A stretch of 63,970 nt of DNA from Acidobacteriota bacterium. Its GTDB lineage: Bacteria > Acidobacteriota > Thermoanaerobaculia > Thermoanaerobaculales > Sulfomarinibacteraceae. A program made the position numbers and the translations under genes. Location of the stretch: contig JAHECW010000007.1 of NCBI GenBank assembly GCA_024641545.1, positions 1 through 63,970 on the forward strand, read 5' to 3'. Below are positions 26,112 to 35,320 of this stretch, one piece after another. Numbering within the stretch: the stretch's first letter is position 1; each line of letters begins with the position of its first letter. The notes under the pieces were generated by a model. It worked only from the letters and a program-made list of their open reading frames with translations, had not been told where the DNA came from and made no database searches.

Positions 26112-28565
26112 ATGAAAGCCCGTCTTCTGATCCTGGGATTGATCTCGATCGCCCTGCTGAGCACCACCACCGGCCCGGTCTATGCAACCGAGCCGCCGAC
26201 CAACGAGTGTTCGATCACCGTTGTCCGCGCCTGGTTCAGCAGCCGCGCCCAGGTCGAGGCCTTCGCCGCCCATGACGAACCCTGGGAGGTCCACCACGAC
26301 AAGGGGTGGATGCTGGTCGGCGCCGACGCGGACAGCCTCCGGCTCCTGCTCGATCTGGGTTTCGACATCGAGATCGACGAGGCGCGAACCGCCGAGATCT
26401 GCGCGCCGAGAAAACGTCGTCCGGATCAGATCGAGGGCATCCCGGGCTACGCCTGCTACCGAACCGTCGAGGAGACCTTTCAGACCGCGCAGAACCTGGT
26501 GACGAACCACCCGGATCTGGCGTCGTTGATCGATGCCGGCGATTCTTGGGAGAAGGTGACGCCCGGCGGCAGCCCGGGCTACGACATGAAGGTCCTTCGG
26601 CTCACCAACGCCAACGTCGCCGGAACCCCGCCGGCCGGTTTCACGGGCAAACCGCGTCTCTTCGTCACCTCGGCGATCCACGCCCGCGAGTACACCACGG
26701 CCGAGCTCATGACCCGTTTCGCCGAGTACCTGGTCAGCAACCACGGTACCGACGCCGACGCGACGTGGCTGCTCGACGAACATGAAATCCACCTCATGCT
26801 GCACACCAACCCGGACGGCCGCAAACAGGCCGAGACCGGGCTGTCATGGCGCAAGAACACCAACGAGAACTACTGCTCCCCGACATCGAGCTCCCGCGGC
26901 GCCGACCTCAACCGCAACTTCGAGTTCCAGTGGGGGTGCTGTGGCGGCTCGAGCGGCGACCAGTGCTCGGCCACCTACCGCGGCCCTGCAACCGCCTCGG
27001 AACCCGAGGTCCAGGCGGTCCAGACCTACGCCCGGTCGATCTTTCCCGATCAGCGCGACCCCGCGCTGGGGGCCGCCGCCCCGGCCGACGCGACGGGGAT
27101 GTACATCGACATCCACTCCTACTCCGAGCTGGTTCTCTGGCCGTGGGGTTTCACGTCCACAGCAACCGGCAACGGGACCGCGCTCCAGACCCTCGGCCGC
27201 AAGCTCGCCTTCTTCAACGGATACGAACCTGATCAGGCCATCGGCCTCTACCCCACCGACGGCACCACCGACGACTTTGTCTACGGCGATCTCGGGGTGG
27301 CCGCCTACACCTTCGAGCTCGGCAACTGGTTCTTCGAGGACTGCATCGATTTCGAATCGACGATTCTCCCCGATAACCTCGCGGCGCTGATCTACGCCGC
27401 CAAGGTCGTGCGCACGCCGTACCTCAGCCCGGCCGGCCCCGAGATCACCGACGCCGCGGCAACCGCCGCGGTCGTCGCGCCCGGCGATCCCGTCGCCATC
27501 CTCGCCAACGCCGACGATTCCCGATTCAACAACTCGAACGGGACCGAGCCGACCCAGCCGGTTGCCGCGGCCGAGCTCTTCATCGACGCACCGCCGTGGC
27601 AAGCGGGGGCGAGCGCCATCGCCATGATCGCGACCGACGGCGCCTTCGACACCGCCATCGAACCGATTCAGGGCGAGATCGACACCACCGGGTTGGCCGA
27701 CGGCAGACACACGGTCTATGTCCACGCCCGGGACGCGGGCGGGAACTGGGGGCCGGTCAGCGCCGTCTTCGTTTGGATCCTCGATCCGGGCACCGCCGCC
27801 CACATCGCCGGCAACGTCACCGCCGTCGGCGGCGGCTCGCCCCTGACGGCAACCGTGGCCAGCGGCATCTTCACCACCCAATCCGATCCCGGCACCGGCG
27901 CCTACGATCTGAGGCTTCCGGAGGGAACGTACGACGTCACCGCTGCAGCGGAAGGCTACGGCAGCCAGACCGTGACCGCGGTCGCCGCCGCCCCCGGGGT
28001 CATCACTCCCCTCGATTTCGTCCTCACGCCCTACGAGATCGTCCTCGCCGACGCCGTCGAAACCGGCAATCTCGGTTGGACGGCCGAGGGTCAGTGGGCG
28101 ATCACCGAAGAGGCATCGGCGAGCCCCAGCCACTCCTGGACCGACAGCCCGGGCGGTGTCTACGGCAACTACTGGGATGCCTCCCTGACGTCGCCCGTGC
28201 TCGATTTTCTCGATGTCGCCGGGGTCACCCTCGAGTTCGCCCACATTTTCGATCTCGAGAGCGGGTACGACTACGCCCTCGTGGAGACCTCGGTTGACGG
28301 TGGCGCCACCTGGTCGACCGCGGCATCGTTCAACGGCCTCAACCATACGGTCTGGGAGACCGTCGAGATCGATCTCGGCAACCTCGACCACGTCGCCGAT
28401 GCCAGGGTCCGGTTCCGGATCGACACCGACGTCTCAATCACCGAGGACGGCTGGCACATCGACGACATCGTCATCCGCGGCTTCGCCGAGCCCCCGCCGG
28501 GGCTGGTCTTCCGCGACCGATTCGAGACCGGCGACACCTCGGCGTGGAGCGCGGTGGTGCCGTAA
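26112..28565 (+). CDS. Secreted M14 zinc carboxypeptidase with C-terminal beta domains and tail
   Basis: 817 residues. ATG 26112 with a GGAGGTCC ribosome site; signal peptide MKARLLILGLISIALLSTTTG. A propeptide-like region (about 30-105) precedes the M14 domain. Zinc ligands: His190 and Glu193 (IHARE), His335 (DIHSYSE). The catalytic Glu is Glu402 (YTFELGNW). Substrate-binding NPDGR and the RNF block (DLNRNFEFQWG) are also intact, indicating an active carboxypeptidase of the A/B type. About 470-560 is an Ig-like domain, 570-650 a carboxypeptidase regulatory-like or CNA-B-like domain, and 655-795 a jelly-roll (MAM/immunoglobulin-like) domain. It ends FRDRFETGDTSAWSAVVP, the shared tail. Probably digests extracellular protein. 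Confidence 0.88.
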   Translation: MKARLLILGLISIALLSTTTGPVYATEPPTNECSITVVRAWFSSRAQVEAFAAHDEPWEVHHDKGWMLVGADADSLRLLLDLGFDIEIDEARTAEICAPRKRRPDQIEGIPGYACYRTVEETFQTAQNLVTNHPDLASLIDAGDSWEKVTPGGSPGYDMKVLRLTNANVAGTPPAGFTGKPRLFVTSAIHAREYTTAELMTRFAEYLVSNHGTDADATWLLDEHEIHLMLHTNPDGRKQAETGLSWRKNTNENYCSPTSSSRGADLNRNFEFQWGCCGGSSGDQCSATYRGPATASEPEVQAVQTYARSIFPDQRDPALGAAAPADATGMYIDIHSYSELVLWPWGFTSTATGNGTALQTLGRKLAFFNGYEPDQAIGLYPTDGTTDDFVYGDLGVAAYTFELGNWFFEDCIDFESTILPDNLAALIYAAKVVRTPYLSPAGPEITDAAATAAVVAPGDPVAILANADDSRFNNSNGTEPTQPVAAAELFIDAPPWQAGASAIAMIATDGAFDTAIEPIQGEIDTTGLADGRHTVYVHARDAGGNWGPVSAVFVWILDPGTAAHIAGNVTAVGGGSPLTATVASGIFTTQSDPGTGAYDLRLPEGTYDVTAAAEGYGSQTVTAVAAAPGVITPLDFVLTPYEIVLADAVETGNLGWTAEGQWAITEEASASPSHSWTDSPGGVYGNYWDASLTSPVLDFLDVAGVTLEFAHIFDLESGYDYALVETSVDGGATWSTAASFNGLNHTVWETVEIDLGNLDHVADARVRFRIDTDVSITEDGWHIDDIVIRGFAEPPPGLVFRDRFETGDTSAWSAVVP

Positions 28566-28653
28566 CCGCAACGCCTGAACTTTCCCTTTCCTGGTGGGTC
28601 GACCGCGACGGGACTGCTCGCGTTCGGATACGATGACTCACGGAGGATGCTGC

Positions 28654-30276
28654 ATGACCCGCCATCGATTCGTCGACACGACCGCTCTCGTGCTTGCCGC
28701 GGCACTCGGCATCGCTGGCGGCGTCCGCGCTGACCAGCCCTCCCCCATCCCTCTCGAGACGCCCGATGATCTCTACCTCGAGGTCGATCCGTCATCGCTG
28801 GCAACCGAGCCCTCGACGCGAGCGATGCGGGGCAGCCGGGTCAGCGTTCAGGTCAACGTCGACCGCAACGGTTTCAACATCGTCGGTGATGCGGCCAACG
28901 AACCCTCCATGGCGGTTGACCCGACCAACCCCAACCGCCTTGCCATCGGCTGGCGCCAGTTCGACACCATCAGCTCCAACTTCCGCCAGGCCGGCTGGGG
29001 ATTCAGCACCGACGGCGGACGCAGTTGGACCTTTCCCGGCGTGCTCGAGCGCGGCGTCTTCCGTTCCGACCCGGTGCTCGATTTCGACGACGCCGGGCGG
29101 TTCTACTACAACAGCCTTCGGGCAGAGGCCTCCGACTTCTGGTGCGAGGTCTACGCCTCCGAAACCGGCGGCTTCTCGTGGCACGAGCCGGTCTTCGCCC
29201 ACGGCGGCGACAAGCAGTGGATGAGCGTCGATCGGACGGGCGGCATCGGCGACGGCAATATCTACAGCCATTGGACCTCCTACTGGGGGGCGACCGGCGA
29301 CAACGCCTTCAACCGTTCCACCGACCACGGAGCCACCTTCGACTATCCAGCCGTGATGCCGGGCTCTCCCTACTGGGGCACGACAACCGTGGGGCCCGAC
29401 GGCACGGTCTATGTCGTCGGTCTCGCCCAGACCGGACCGCTGCCCATCGTCGTCGCCTGGTCGACCACGGCCGAGGACCCGATGACCCCCCTCGCCATGG
29501 AGGGCTCGTCGTATCTCGATCTCGGCGGCCTCCCGGCATCGTTCATCCCCGACAGCCCGAACCCCGAGGGCCTGCTCGGGCAGATCTGGGTCGCCGCCGA
29601 TCACTCGGGCGGCCCGAACCACGGCAACATCTACGTCGTCGGCTCGGTGGATCCACCGGGCCCGGACCCCCTCGACCTCCATTTCATCCGCTCCACCGAC
29701 GGCGGTCAGACCTGGGAAACACCGGTCACCATCAACGATGACCCCGCCGGCGGCAACGCCTGGCAGTGGTTCGGCACCATGTCGGTGGCGCCCGACGGCC
29801 GCATCGACGTGATCTGGAACGATACCCGGAACGACCCGTCGGGTTATGACTCCGAGCTCCACTACTCCTTTTCCTTGGATGGCGGTCAGACCTGGTCGGC
29901 GAACGAAGCGCTCTCACCCGCCTTCGACCCGCACCTCGGCTGGCCCAACCAGAACAAGATGGGCGACTACTACGAGATGGTATCCGACCGCACCGGCGCC
30001 GACATCGCGTGGGCGGCGACCTTCAACGGCGGACAGGATGTTTACTACCTGAGAATTGGGGACCGCGACTGCAACGGAAATTCCATCGGCGATTCGATCG
30101 AACCGGACACCGACCACGACGGGATCATCGATGACTGCGACAACTGCCCGGCGACCGCCAACCCCCGGCAGACCGACAGCGACAACAACGGGACCGGTAA
30201 CGCCTGCGACAGCCTCATCTTCGGCGACGGCCTGGAATGGGGCAGCGACGCGGCGTGGAGGGCGGTGGCGCCCTAG
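28654..30276 (+). CDS. Secreted BNR/sialidase-like propeller protein with thrombospondin type 3-like calcium repeats
   Basis: 540 residues. I start at ATG 28654, which has a CGGAGGA ribosome site; upstream codons do not. Signal peptide about residues 1-27. The body is a six-bladed-type propeller with Asp-box repeats: FSTDGGRSWTF, STDHGATFDY, STDGGQTWET, SLDGGQTWSA. It lacks the arginine triad needed to assign a true sialidase, so the glycosidase call is not supported. Residues about 475-520 have CNGNSIGDSIEPDTDHDGI and CDNCPATANPRQTDSDNNG, thrombospondin type 3 calcium loops. The end IFGDGLEWGSDAAWRAVAP is a divergent form of the shared tail. Stands 88 bases after the M14 gene. Confidence 0.78.
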   Translation: MTRHRFVDTTALVLAAALGIAGGVRADQPSPIPLETPDDLYLEVDPSSLATEPSTRAMRGSRVSVQVNVDRNGFNIVGDAANEPSMAVDPTNPNRLAIGWRQFDTISSNFRQAGWGFSTDGGRSWTFPGVLERGVFRSDPVLDFDDAGRFYYNSLRAEASDFWCEVYASETGGFSWHEPVFAHGGDKQWMSVDRTGGIGDGNIYSHWTSYWGATGDNAFNRSTDHGATFDYPAVMPGSPYWGTTTVGPDGTVYVVGLAQTGPLPIVVAWSTTAEDPMTPLAMEGSSYLDLGGLPASFIPDSPNPEGLLGQIWVAADHSGGPNHGNIYVVGSVDPPGPDPLDLHFIRSTDGGQTWETPVTINDDPAGGNAWQWFGTMSVAPDGRIDVIWNDTRNDPSGYDSELHYSFSLDGGQTWSANEALSPAFDPHLGWPNQNKMGDYYEMVSDRTGADIAWAATFNGGQDVYYLRIGDRDCNGNSIGDSIEPDTDHDGIIDDCDNCPATANPRQTDSDNNGTGNACDSLIFGDGLEWGSDAAWRAVAP

Positions 30277-30288
30277 GGGCGAAGTCCG

Positions 30289-30335
30289 CGGCAGGGGCGG
30301 CGGCAGCGGCAGGGGCAGCGGCAGGAGCAGCGCGC
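30289..30335. repeat. GGCAGC-type hexamer repeat, copy 5
   Basis: Units GGCAGG/GGCGGC/GGCAGC/AGCAGC directly after the BNR gene stop. Confidence 0.7.
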
Positions 30336-30495
30336 CGAGCACGCGGGAACAAACGCTCACCGGGGGGTGCCGGGTTTGACAATGTGCCCCAGTAGCCTAC
30401 CGGCTCCGTGCCCCGTCCCGCACAATGTCATACTGGGCAACCCTCGCGGCACAACCTCCCGGTGCATCTCTCCCGGCCGCGAAACAGGCCGCCGG

Positions 30496-30555
30496 CGCGC
30501 GATCAGCGTGGTCGCAGTCCTTCCCGTTCTGCTCTCCGACCACGCTGATCGCGCG
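30496..30555. repeat. 19-base perfect inverted repeat with 22-base loop
   Basis: CGCGCGATCAGCGTGGTCG (30496-30514) and its exact reverse complement (30537-30555). No T tract, so not an ordinary terminator. It borders the REP-like copy B. Confidence 0.75.
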
Positions 30556-30559
30556 ACGC

Positions 30560-30715
30560 TGGGACGCCGAAGGCGGACCGGAAGGCCGGAGCTGAAGGAA
30601 CCGCTTGCGCCGCCCGCGCCCGTGCCCGATGGTGCCAAAACACTACGGCATCCTGCGGGCGGGACGCCCGCACCACAATGGGCGGCCCGGAATGCCGGAA
30701 CTGAAGGAAACGCGG
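30560..30715. repeat. REP-like intergenic element, copy B
   Basis: Repeats the string of copy A: GCATCCTGCGGGCGGGACGC, CCGCACCACAATGGGCGGCC, CGGAA(G/T)GC(T/C)GGA and CTGAAGGA, in the same orientation. The upstream part also has GGAAGGCCGGAGCTGAAGGA. Confidence 0.75.
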
Positions 30716-30725
30716 TCTCATCACC

Positions 30726-30731
30726 TACAAT
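30726..30731 (+). promoter_or_regulatory. -10 hexamer TACAAT, six bases before GTG 30738
   Basis: TACAAT-aagggc-GTG. AAGGG is too close to the start codon to act as a ribosome site. Confidence 0.45.
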
Positions 30732-30737
30732 AAGGGC

Positions 30738-33374
30738 GTGCGGATCATCACGACCCATCTTTCCGCCGATTTTGACGCGTTCGCTGCGGCGGTGTGTGCG
30801 GTTCGGCTCTATCCCGACCACAGGGTGCTTTTCCCCGGCTCGCACGAGGCCGCGGTCCGGCGCTTCATCTCCGACACCGGCTTCCCCTTCCCCGAGCTCA
30901 AGCTCCGCCGCGCCCGCCGCGAAACCATCGAGCATGCCGTGGTGGTCGACACCTCGACCCAATCCCGCCTCGGCGAGGTCTGGGACCTCATCCGGCGCGA
31001 CAACTGCCCCATCGATCTCATCGATCACCACTCAGAGGAACGCATGGGCGCCATTGGCGCCGACACCACCATTTTCCGCCCGGTGGGCGCAACCTGCACC
31101 ATCATCGCGGGGCTCTTCGCCGACCGGGGCATCGAGCCCACCGAGGAGGAAGCCTCGCTGCTGATGATGGGCATCTACGAGGACACCGGCGGGCTTTCCT
31201 ACCGTGAAACGACGGCTGAGGATCTCCGCGTGGTCGCGCGCCTCGTCGAGTTCGGCGGGTCGCTGGCCTGGGTCCGCCGCTGGGTCCTCAAGGGTCTCCA
31301 GCCCGAACAGCTCTCGCTGCTCAACCGCATCGTCGAAGCGGCGGAAGAGTTTTCCATCAACGACATCCCCGTCTCCCTCGCCATGGTCGAGGTCGATCGC
31401 TACCACGAAGAGGCGGCGTACGTCGTCCACCGCTGGGTCGAGACCTTCGAGCTCCCGGTCGGGATCGTGATGCTCGTCCAGCCCCCCAATATCAATCTCA
31501 TCCTCCGCGCCCGCATCCAGGGTCTCCACCTGGGCGAGGTGGCGCAGCAGTTCGGCGGCGGCGGGCACGCCACCGCCGCGTCCGCTCGGGTTGCGGATCG
31601 CATGCCGGTCGAACTTCGCGAAGCGCTCATCCTCGCCCTCACCGAGGCCCTCCCTCCCCCTGCCACCGCCATCGACGTGGCCAATCGGCACATTTTTTCC
31701 GTCAATGCCGATGACGATGTCGAGACCAGCAAAGAGAGGATGAACCAGCTTCGACTCAACGCCATGCCGGTCAAAGGGGCCGACGGCAAGCTGACCGGCA
31801 TGGTCACCCGCCAGATCCTCGACCGGGCACTCGGCCACGGGATGGCGGCGCGGCCGGTCCGGTCCATCATGCAGCCGGATCTGCCCGTCGTCGCGGCATC
31901 GGCCTCGCTCGGCGATCTGCGCGATCTCTTCCTCGAACGCTCGTACCGATTCGTCGTGGTCGAAGATGCCGACCGGGCGGTCGGCATCGTCACCCGAATG
32001 GAGCTTTTTCGCCGCTTCTTCGAACGCCAGCACGCAGCCGGATCGGTCCTCGATCACCGGATGGCCGGCGCACGACCCGTCAGCCAGTCGATCTCCCGCC
32101 TCCTGCGGGAAAAGACCGCCCCCTGGGTGCGCGAGCTTCTCGGCACGGCCAAGGCCGTGGCGGACACCGTCGGCATCGCCGTCTACCTGGTCGGCGGCAT
32201 GGTCAGAGACCTCCTCCTGGGTCGGCAGAACGAGGATGTCGACCTCGTCGTCGAGGGATCCGGCATCGACTTCGCTTATGCCCTTGCGGCCTATGTCGGC
32301 GGACGGTGCCACCCGCACACACCTTTCCTGACCGCGGTCGTCACGCTCCCGGACGGCCATCGAGTCGACATCGCCTCGGCTCGAACCGAGTTCTACCGGA
32401 CCCCGGCCGCGCTGCCCGAAGTGGAGACTTCGCTCATCCGTCAGGATCTCTATCGCCGCGATTTCACCATCAACTCCCTCGCGGTCGCGCTGCACGGGGA
32501 GAAACACGGCGAGCTGGTGGACTTCTTCGGCGGCAGGATGGATCTCCAGCGCCGCGAGATCCGGGCCCTGCACTCGCTGTCGTTCATCGACGACCCGACC
32601 CGCGCCATCCGCGCCGTGCGGTATGCCCGCCGGCTCGATTTCACCATCGCCCCGGATACCCGATATCTGATCACGACCGCGGTCGGGGAGGGGGTCTTCG
32701 AGCGCCTTTCCGGACAACGGCTGCGCCGGGAGCTCGAAACCCTCCTCGCCGAAGATCACGCGACCTTTGCCATCGAGTTGCTCGCCGACCTCGGTCTGCT
32801 GCCGGCCATCTGCGAAGGACTGATCTGGTCGGCAGGCGTCCGCGCGACGCTCTTGGAAGTCGAGAGTCAACTCGGCTGGTTCGAGCTCGAGGAACTCGGA
32901 CCACCGCCCGAACCGTGGCTCCTCTTTCTCGGCGGTCTCGCCATCCAGGCGGGCGATGGTGTCACTCGCCGGATGGCCGATCGCCTTCTGCTCACGGGAG
33001 ACCACCGTCGAAGGATGCTCGACCTCGAACGTGGGGTGGCGGAGGTCCGGCAGGCAGGCGATTCATCGCTTCGACGATCGTCCCGGGTCCGGGCGGTGGA
33101 GCAACAGCACTCGGAGGTGATCCTCCTCGCCATGGCGGGAATCGATCTCGCCGCGCGGCGGAGGCTCGCGGACGCCGTCGCGGCATCGGTCCGCGTCCGA
33201 CCCCAGGTCAGGGGTCGGCAACTCATCGATGCCGGGGTCGAGCCCGGTCCGTGGGTGGGTCGGGCACTGCTTCAGACCCGAGACGCCATCGTGGATGGCG
33301 AGATCAACGCGGATCGATCCTTCGATTTCGCACGGGCCTCGGCCGCGAGGTACCAGGAGGAGGGGTCGGAATGA
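30738..33374 (+). CDS. DHH-CBS-tRNA nucleotidyltransferase fusion (A-adding or CCA-adding type)
   Basis: 878 residues. Three modules. 1-305: DHH/DHHA1 phosphoesterase, with LSADFDAFAAAV, the DHH signature in LIDHHSEE, and QFGGGGHATAASA at the DHHA1 end. 310-440: two CBS modules (HIFSVNADDDVETSKERM; VRSIMQPDLPVVAASASLGDL). 450-870: class II nucleotidyltransferase, with YLVGGMVRDLLLGRQNEDVDLVVEG (GG and DxD), RRDFTINSLAV and FIDDPTRAIRAVRYARRLDF. The same three-part design occurs in bacterial A-adding enzymes that split CCA synthesis between two proteins. Whether it adds A or the whole CCA cannot be decided here. GTG start with TACAAT six bases upstream. Its stop overlaps the next ATG (ATGA). 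Confidence 0.9.
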   Translation: MRIITTHLSADFDAFAAAVCAVRLYPDHRVLFPGSHEAAVRRFISDTGFPFPELKLRRARRETIEHAVVVDTSTQSRLGEVWDLIRRDNCPIDLIDHHSEERMGAIGADTTIFRPVGATCTIIAGLFADRGIEPTEEEASLLMMGIYEDTGGLSYRETTAEDLRVVARLVEFGGSLAWVRRWVLKGLQPEQLSLLNRIVEAAEEFSINDIPVSLAMVEVDRYHEEAAYVVHRWVETFELPVGIVMLVQPPNINLILRARIQGLHLGEVAQQFGGGGHATAASARVADRMPVELREALILALTEALPPPATAIDVANRHIFSVNADDDVETSKERMNQLRLNAMPVKGADGKLTGMVTRQILDRALGHGMAARPVRSIMQPDLPVVAASASLGDLRDLFLERSYRFVVVEDADRAVGIVTRMELFRRFFERQHAAGSVLDHRMAGARPVSQSISRLLREKTAPWVRELLGTAKAVADTVGIAVYLVGGMVRDLLLGRQNEDVDLVVEGSGIDFAYALAAYVGGRCHPHTPFLTAVVTLPDGHRVDIASARTEFYRTPAALPEVETSLIRQDLYRRDFTINSLAVALHGEKHGELVDFFGGRMDLQRREIRALHSLSFIDDPTRAIRAVRYARRLDFTIAPDTRYLITTAVGEGVFERLSGQRLRRELETLLAEDHATFAIELLADLGLLPAICEGLIWSAGVRATLLEVESQLGWFELEELGPPPEPWLLFLGGLAIQAGDGVTRRMADRLLLTGDHRRRMLDLERGVAEVRQAGDSSLRRSSRVRAVEQQHSEVILLAMAGIDLAARRRLADAVAASVRVRPQVRGRQLIDAGVEPGPWVGRALLQTRDAIVDGEINADRSFDFARASAARYQEEGSE

Positions 33375-34009
33375 AATGCCGGATCGGCGCCGTGACCGCA
33401 GCGTGGCTGCTGGTCGCGTTGCTCTCGGCAACGGCCCAGGCGCCGATGCCGGTCGTTGAGAGGATCACCGACCATCGCGGCCGAATCACCCGCGTCACCC
33501 TTTTTTCCAACCACGTGGTCATCGTGTCGATCCGATCCGACGACGACAATTTCATCCACCAGGCGACCCTGAACTTCGACGAGTACATGGTCTACCTCCA
33601 GGCCTTCGAGAAATGCGCCCGGGAAATCGGCAACGAGCCGGTCACCTCCGATGTGGAAAGCCGGGACAGCTCCACGAAGGTCGTCCTCCACGTCGGTCCG
33701 GACCCGCCGCGGATCATCGAGTACTCACCGCTGGCTTCCCTCGACCTCCCGACCGGCAAGATCGCCTCGATGATCGACGACATCCAGAATCGGGCCCTCG
33801 CCGCCCTCCCGGGCGAGTTCGAGATCAACCAGTGGAGGCCCGCCATCGGCGACCGGGTCGAACTTCGCCAGGGCGGTCAGGCCTCGGTCACGGCAATCGA
33901 CGATGACGGCACCATTCTCCTGAGCCAGGTCGACGGCCCGGTGTCGTACACCGTCGCCAAGGACAGCCGCGTCAATGTCGTTCTCAGGGTCATCGAGCCC
34001 GCGCCATGA
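33371..34009 (+). CDS. Secreted hypothetical protein between the nucleotidyltransferase and rsmD
   Basis: 212 residues; not recognised. ATG 33371 overlaps the upstream stop, with a GGAGGAGGGG ribosome site 6-8 bases before it inside the upstream gene. Signal peptide MKCRIGAVTAAWLLVALLSATAQ. The mature part is beta-rich: PVVERITDHRGRITRVTLFSNHVVIVSIRS, VVLHVGPDPPRIIEYSPLASL, then a helix and the strands RPAIGDRVELRQGGQASVTAIDDDGTILLSQVDG. It has no cysteine after the signal. Overlap on both sides (rsmD follows with another ATGA) means it is co-translated with two RNA-modifying enzymes, which is odd for an exported protein and may only reflect operon packing. Confidence 0.7.
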   Translation: MKCRIGAVTAAWLLVALLSATAQAPMPVVERITDHRGRITRVTLFSNHVVIVSIRSDDDNFIHQATLNFDEYMVYLQAFEKCAREIGNEPVTSDVESRDSSTKVVLHVGPDPPRIIEYSPLASLDLPTGKIASMIDDIQNRALAALPGEFEINQWRPAIGDRVELRQGGQASVTAIDDDGTILLSQVDGPVSYTVAKDSRVNVVLRVIEPAP

Positions 34010-34569
34010 GGGTGACGGGCGGCGCATGGCGATCGCGGCGGATCCGGGGGCCATCCAAGGGCCAGAGGCTCCGGCCGACGCCCGATTCCATGCGCGAACG
34101 CGGTTTTGCCGTCCTCGGCGACACCGTCGTCGGCGCTCGGGTGCTCGATCTTTTTGCCGGCACCGGCGCGGTGGGGATTGAAGCCCTCTCGCGGGGGGCG
34201 GCCACGGCGGTCTTTGTCGACGCCCACCGGAGCGCCGCAACGCTGATCAGGGCGAACCTGGAATCGCTCGGGGTCGGGCGTGATCGCGGCCTGGTGATGA
34301 ACCGGCAGGCAGCACGAGCAGTCGTCGAGCTCGAGCAGCGCGGCCGGATCTTCGATCTCGTGTGGGCCGATCCCCCCTTCGAGAAGTGGCCCGATGGCCT
34401 TGAATCCCTGGTCGCGGCGGTGGCCGCCGGGATCACCACCGGCGACGCGGTTCTGTGCCTCGAATGTCCCGCCAAAGCCGATGTCGCTGCGGTCCTCCCC
34501 GACGGCCTCTCGATCGAACGAGATCTCGCGGGCGGTGCCTCGAGAGTGGTCATCCTGCGCAGGCGGTAG
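34006..34569 (+). CDS. rsmD: 16S rRNA (guanine966-N2)-methyltransferase RsmD
   Basis: 187 residues, normal family length. Begins MRVTGGAWRSRRI; LRPTPDSMRERGFAVLG corresponds to the RPT-D-x-RE block of RsmD. SAM-binding motif I is VLDLFAGTGAVGIEALSRGA, with VFVDAHRSA after it. The catalytic tetrapeptide is DPPF in LVWADPPFEKW. The C-terminal half is a little shorter than in E. coli. Last gene of the overlapping trio that starts at 30738; two hairpins follow. Confidence 0.92.
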   Translation: MRVTGGAWRSRRIRGPSKGQRLRPTPDSMRERGFAVLGDTVVGARVLDLFAGTGAVGIEALSRGAATAVFVDAHRSAATLIRANLESLGVGRDRGLVMNRQAARAVVELEQRGRIFDLVWADPPFEKWPDGLESLVAAVAAGITTGDAVLCLECPAKADVAAVLPDGLSIERDLAGGASRVVILRRR

Positions 34570-34604
34570 ATCATCGATGCCGGATTCACGCCGTTGGAGA
34601 TCCG

Positions 34605-34641
34605 TTTTTGCCCCCGGCCGCACTACAACCGGGGGCAAAAA
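34605..34641. terminator. Bidirectional terminator between rsmD and the PilZ gene
   Basis: TTTTTGCCCCCGG (34605-34617) and CCGGGGGCAAAAA (34629-34641) pair perfectly, giving a T tract on both strands. Suits the convergent genes on either side. Confidence 0.9.
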
Positions 34642-34645
34642 AGAA

Positions 34646-34669
34646 CCGCGGGACCCTTGGGTCCCGCGG
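34646..34669. terminator. Second perfect hairpin of the convergent terminator pair
   Basis: CCGCGGGACC-CTTG-GGTCCCGCGG, four bases after the previous hairpin. No T tract; probably stabilises the end of the minus-strand transcript. Confidence 0.6.
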
Positions 34670-34714
34670 ACATAGGACGTCGGTCCGCTCGGAGGGCGAG
34701 ACGCGGTGCCGGCG

Positions 34715-35122
34715 TCACACTGTGTACAAAGATCCCGAAATCACGGCTCCCTGGGTTACGGCAACGGGTCCTTCCTGAACCTGGTCGTTGGCGCAGCAGT
34801 TGCAGATCAGCTGTCTGAGGGTGGTCATCCGATCCTGGTCGAGATCGACGAACTCGAGGCCTGAACGGTAGGCCACCTTGCATCCGGTATCGGTCTTGGT
34901 GAGTTGGGCGCGGCAGCGGCGGACTTCCGCCTTCAAGACGAAGTCACTGCCGAAGGAGGAGACCCTGAGTTCGCAGAGGGTTGCGGGGGGGAGCCCGAGC
35001 CGGGTTTCAACCTGGACGCCGCCTTCGGAGATATCGACGACTCTGAAATCCATGGTCGACTTCACTTTTCCGGTGATGTCGTAGTTCGGTTGGTGCCTCG
35101 GATGGCGGCGGCGTTCTTCCAT
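34715..35122 (-). CDS. PilZ-domain protein
   Basis: 135-residue single PilZ domain, a likely cyclic-di-GMP receptor. The N-terminal arginine motif is ERRRHPRHQPNYDITG and the second motif DISEGGVQVE matches (D/N)xSxxG; both together predict binding of c-di-GMP. A third block is GCKVAYRSGLEFVDLDQDRM. The C-terminus has a CNCCAND cluster and an added hydrophobic tail. Start ATG 35122 is chosen over the ATG at 35134 because GGAGG lies five bases upstream. Stands alone, so its target (motility, secretion, exopolysaccharide) cannot be read. Confidence 0.85.
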   Translation of the reverse strand: MEERRRHPRHQPNYDITGKVKSTMDFRVVDISEGGVQVETRLGLPPATLCELRVSSFGSDFVLKAEVRRCRAQLTKTDTGCKVAYRSGLEFVDLDQDRMTTLRQLICNCCANDQVQEGPVAVTQGAVISGSLYTV

Positions 35123-35320
35123 GTCAGCCTCCATGCCAGTCCAATAGCAAGGATGGTGCCAGCTTTCCCATCGCCGCGGCTGATCATCGGGAGGCGCCGG
35201 CTGTCCGATCCTGGTACACGCCGTCTCAGTACGTTTCACCTGGCGCGGGCGGGGGGCAGCCGGGCGAGCCCCAACCCTGCAACACCGCCGAACGCAACTC
35301 ACTCACACGACTGAAATTAC

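Larger units (their letters stand above)
30277..30737. other. Repeat-filled spacer, 461 bases
   Basis: Contains a hexamer array (30289-30335), a 19-base inverted repeat (30496-30555) and a REP-like element (about 30560-30715). No gene. Confidence 0.6.

Noticed and set aside
26844-28391. Minus-strand open frame of 515 codons inside the M14 gene
   Set aside because: Antisense shadow; composition (Gly/Val/Asp/Arg) typical of reverse reading of high-GC genes.
28654-30276. Calling the BNR protein a sialidase
   Set aside because: Asp-boxes are present, but the arginine triad and catalytic Tyr/Glu of sialidases could not be recognised; Asp-boxes also occur in non-catalytic propellers.
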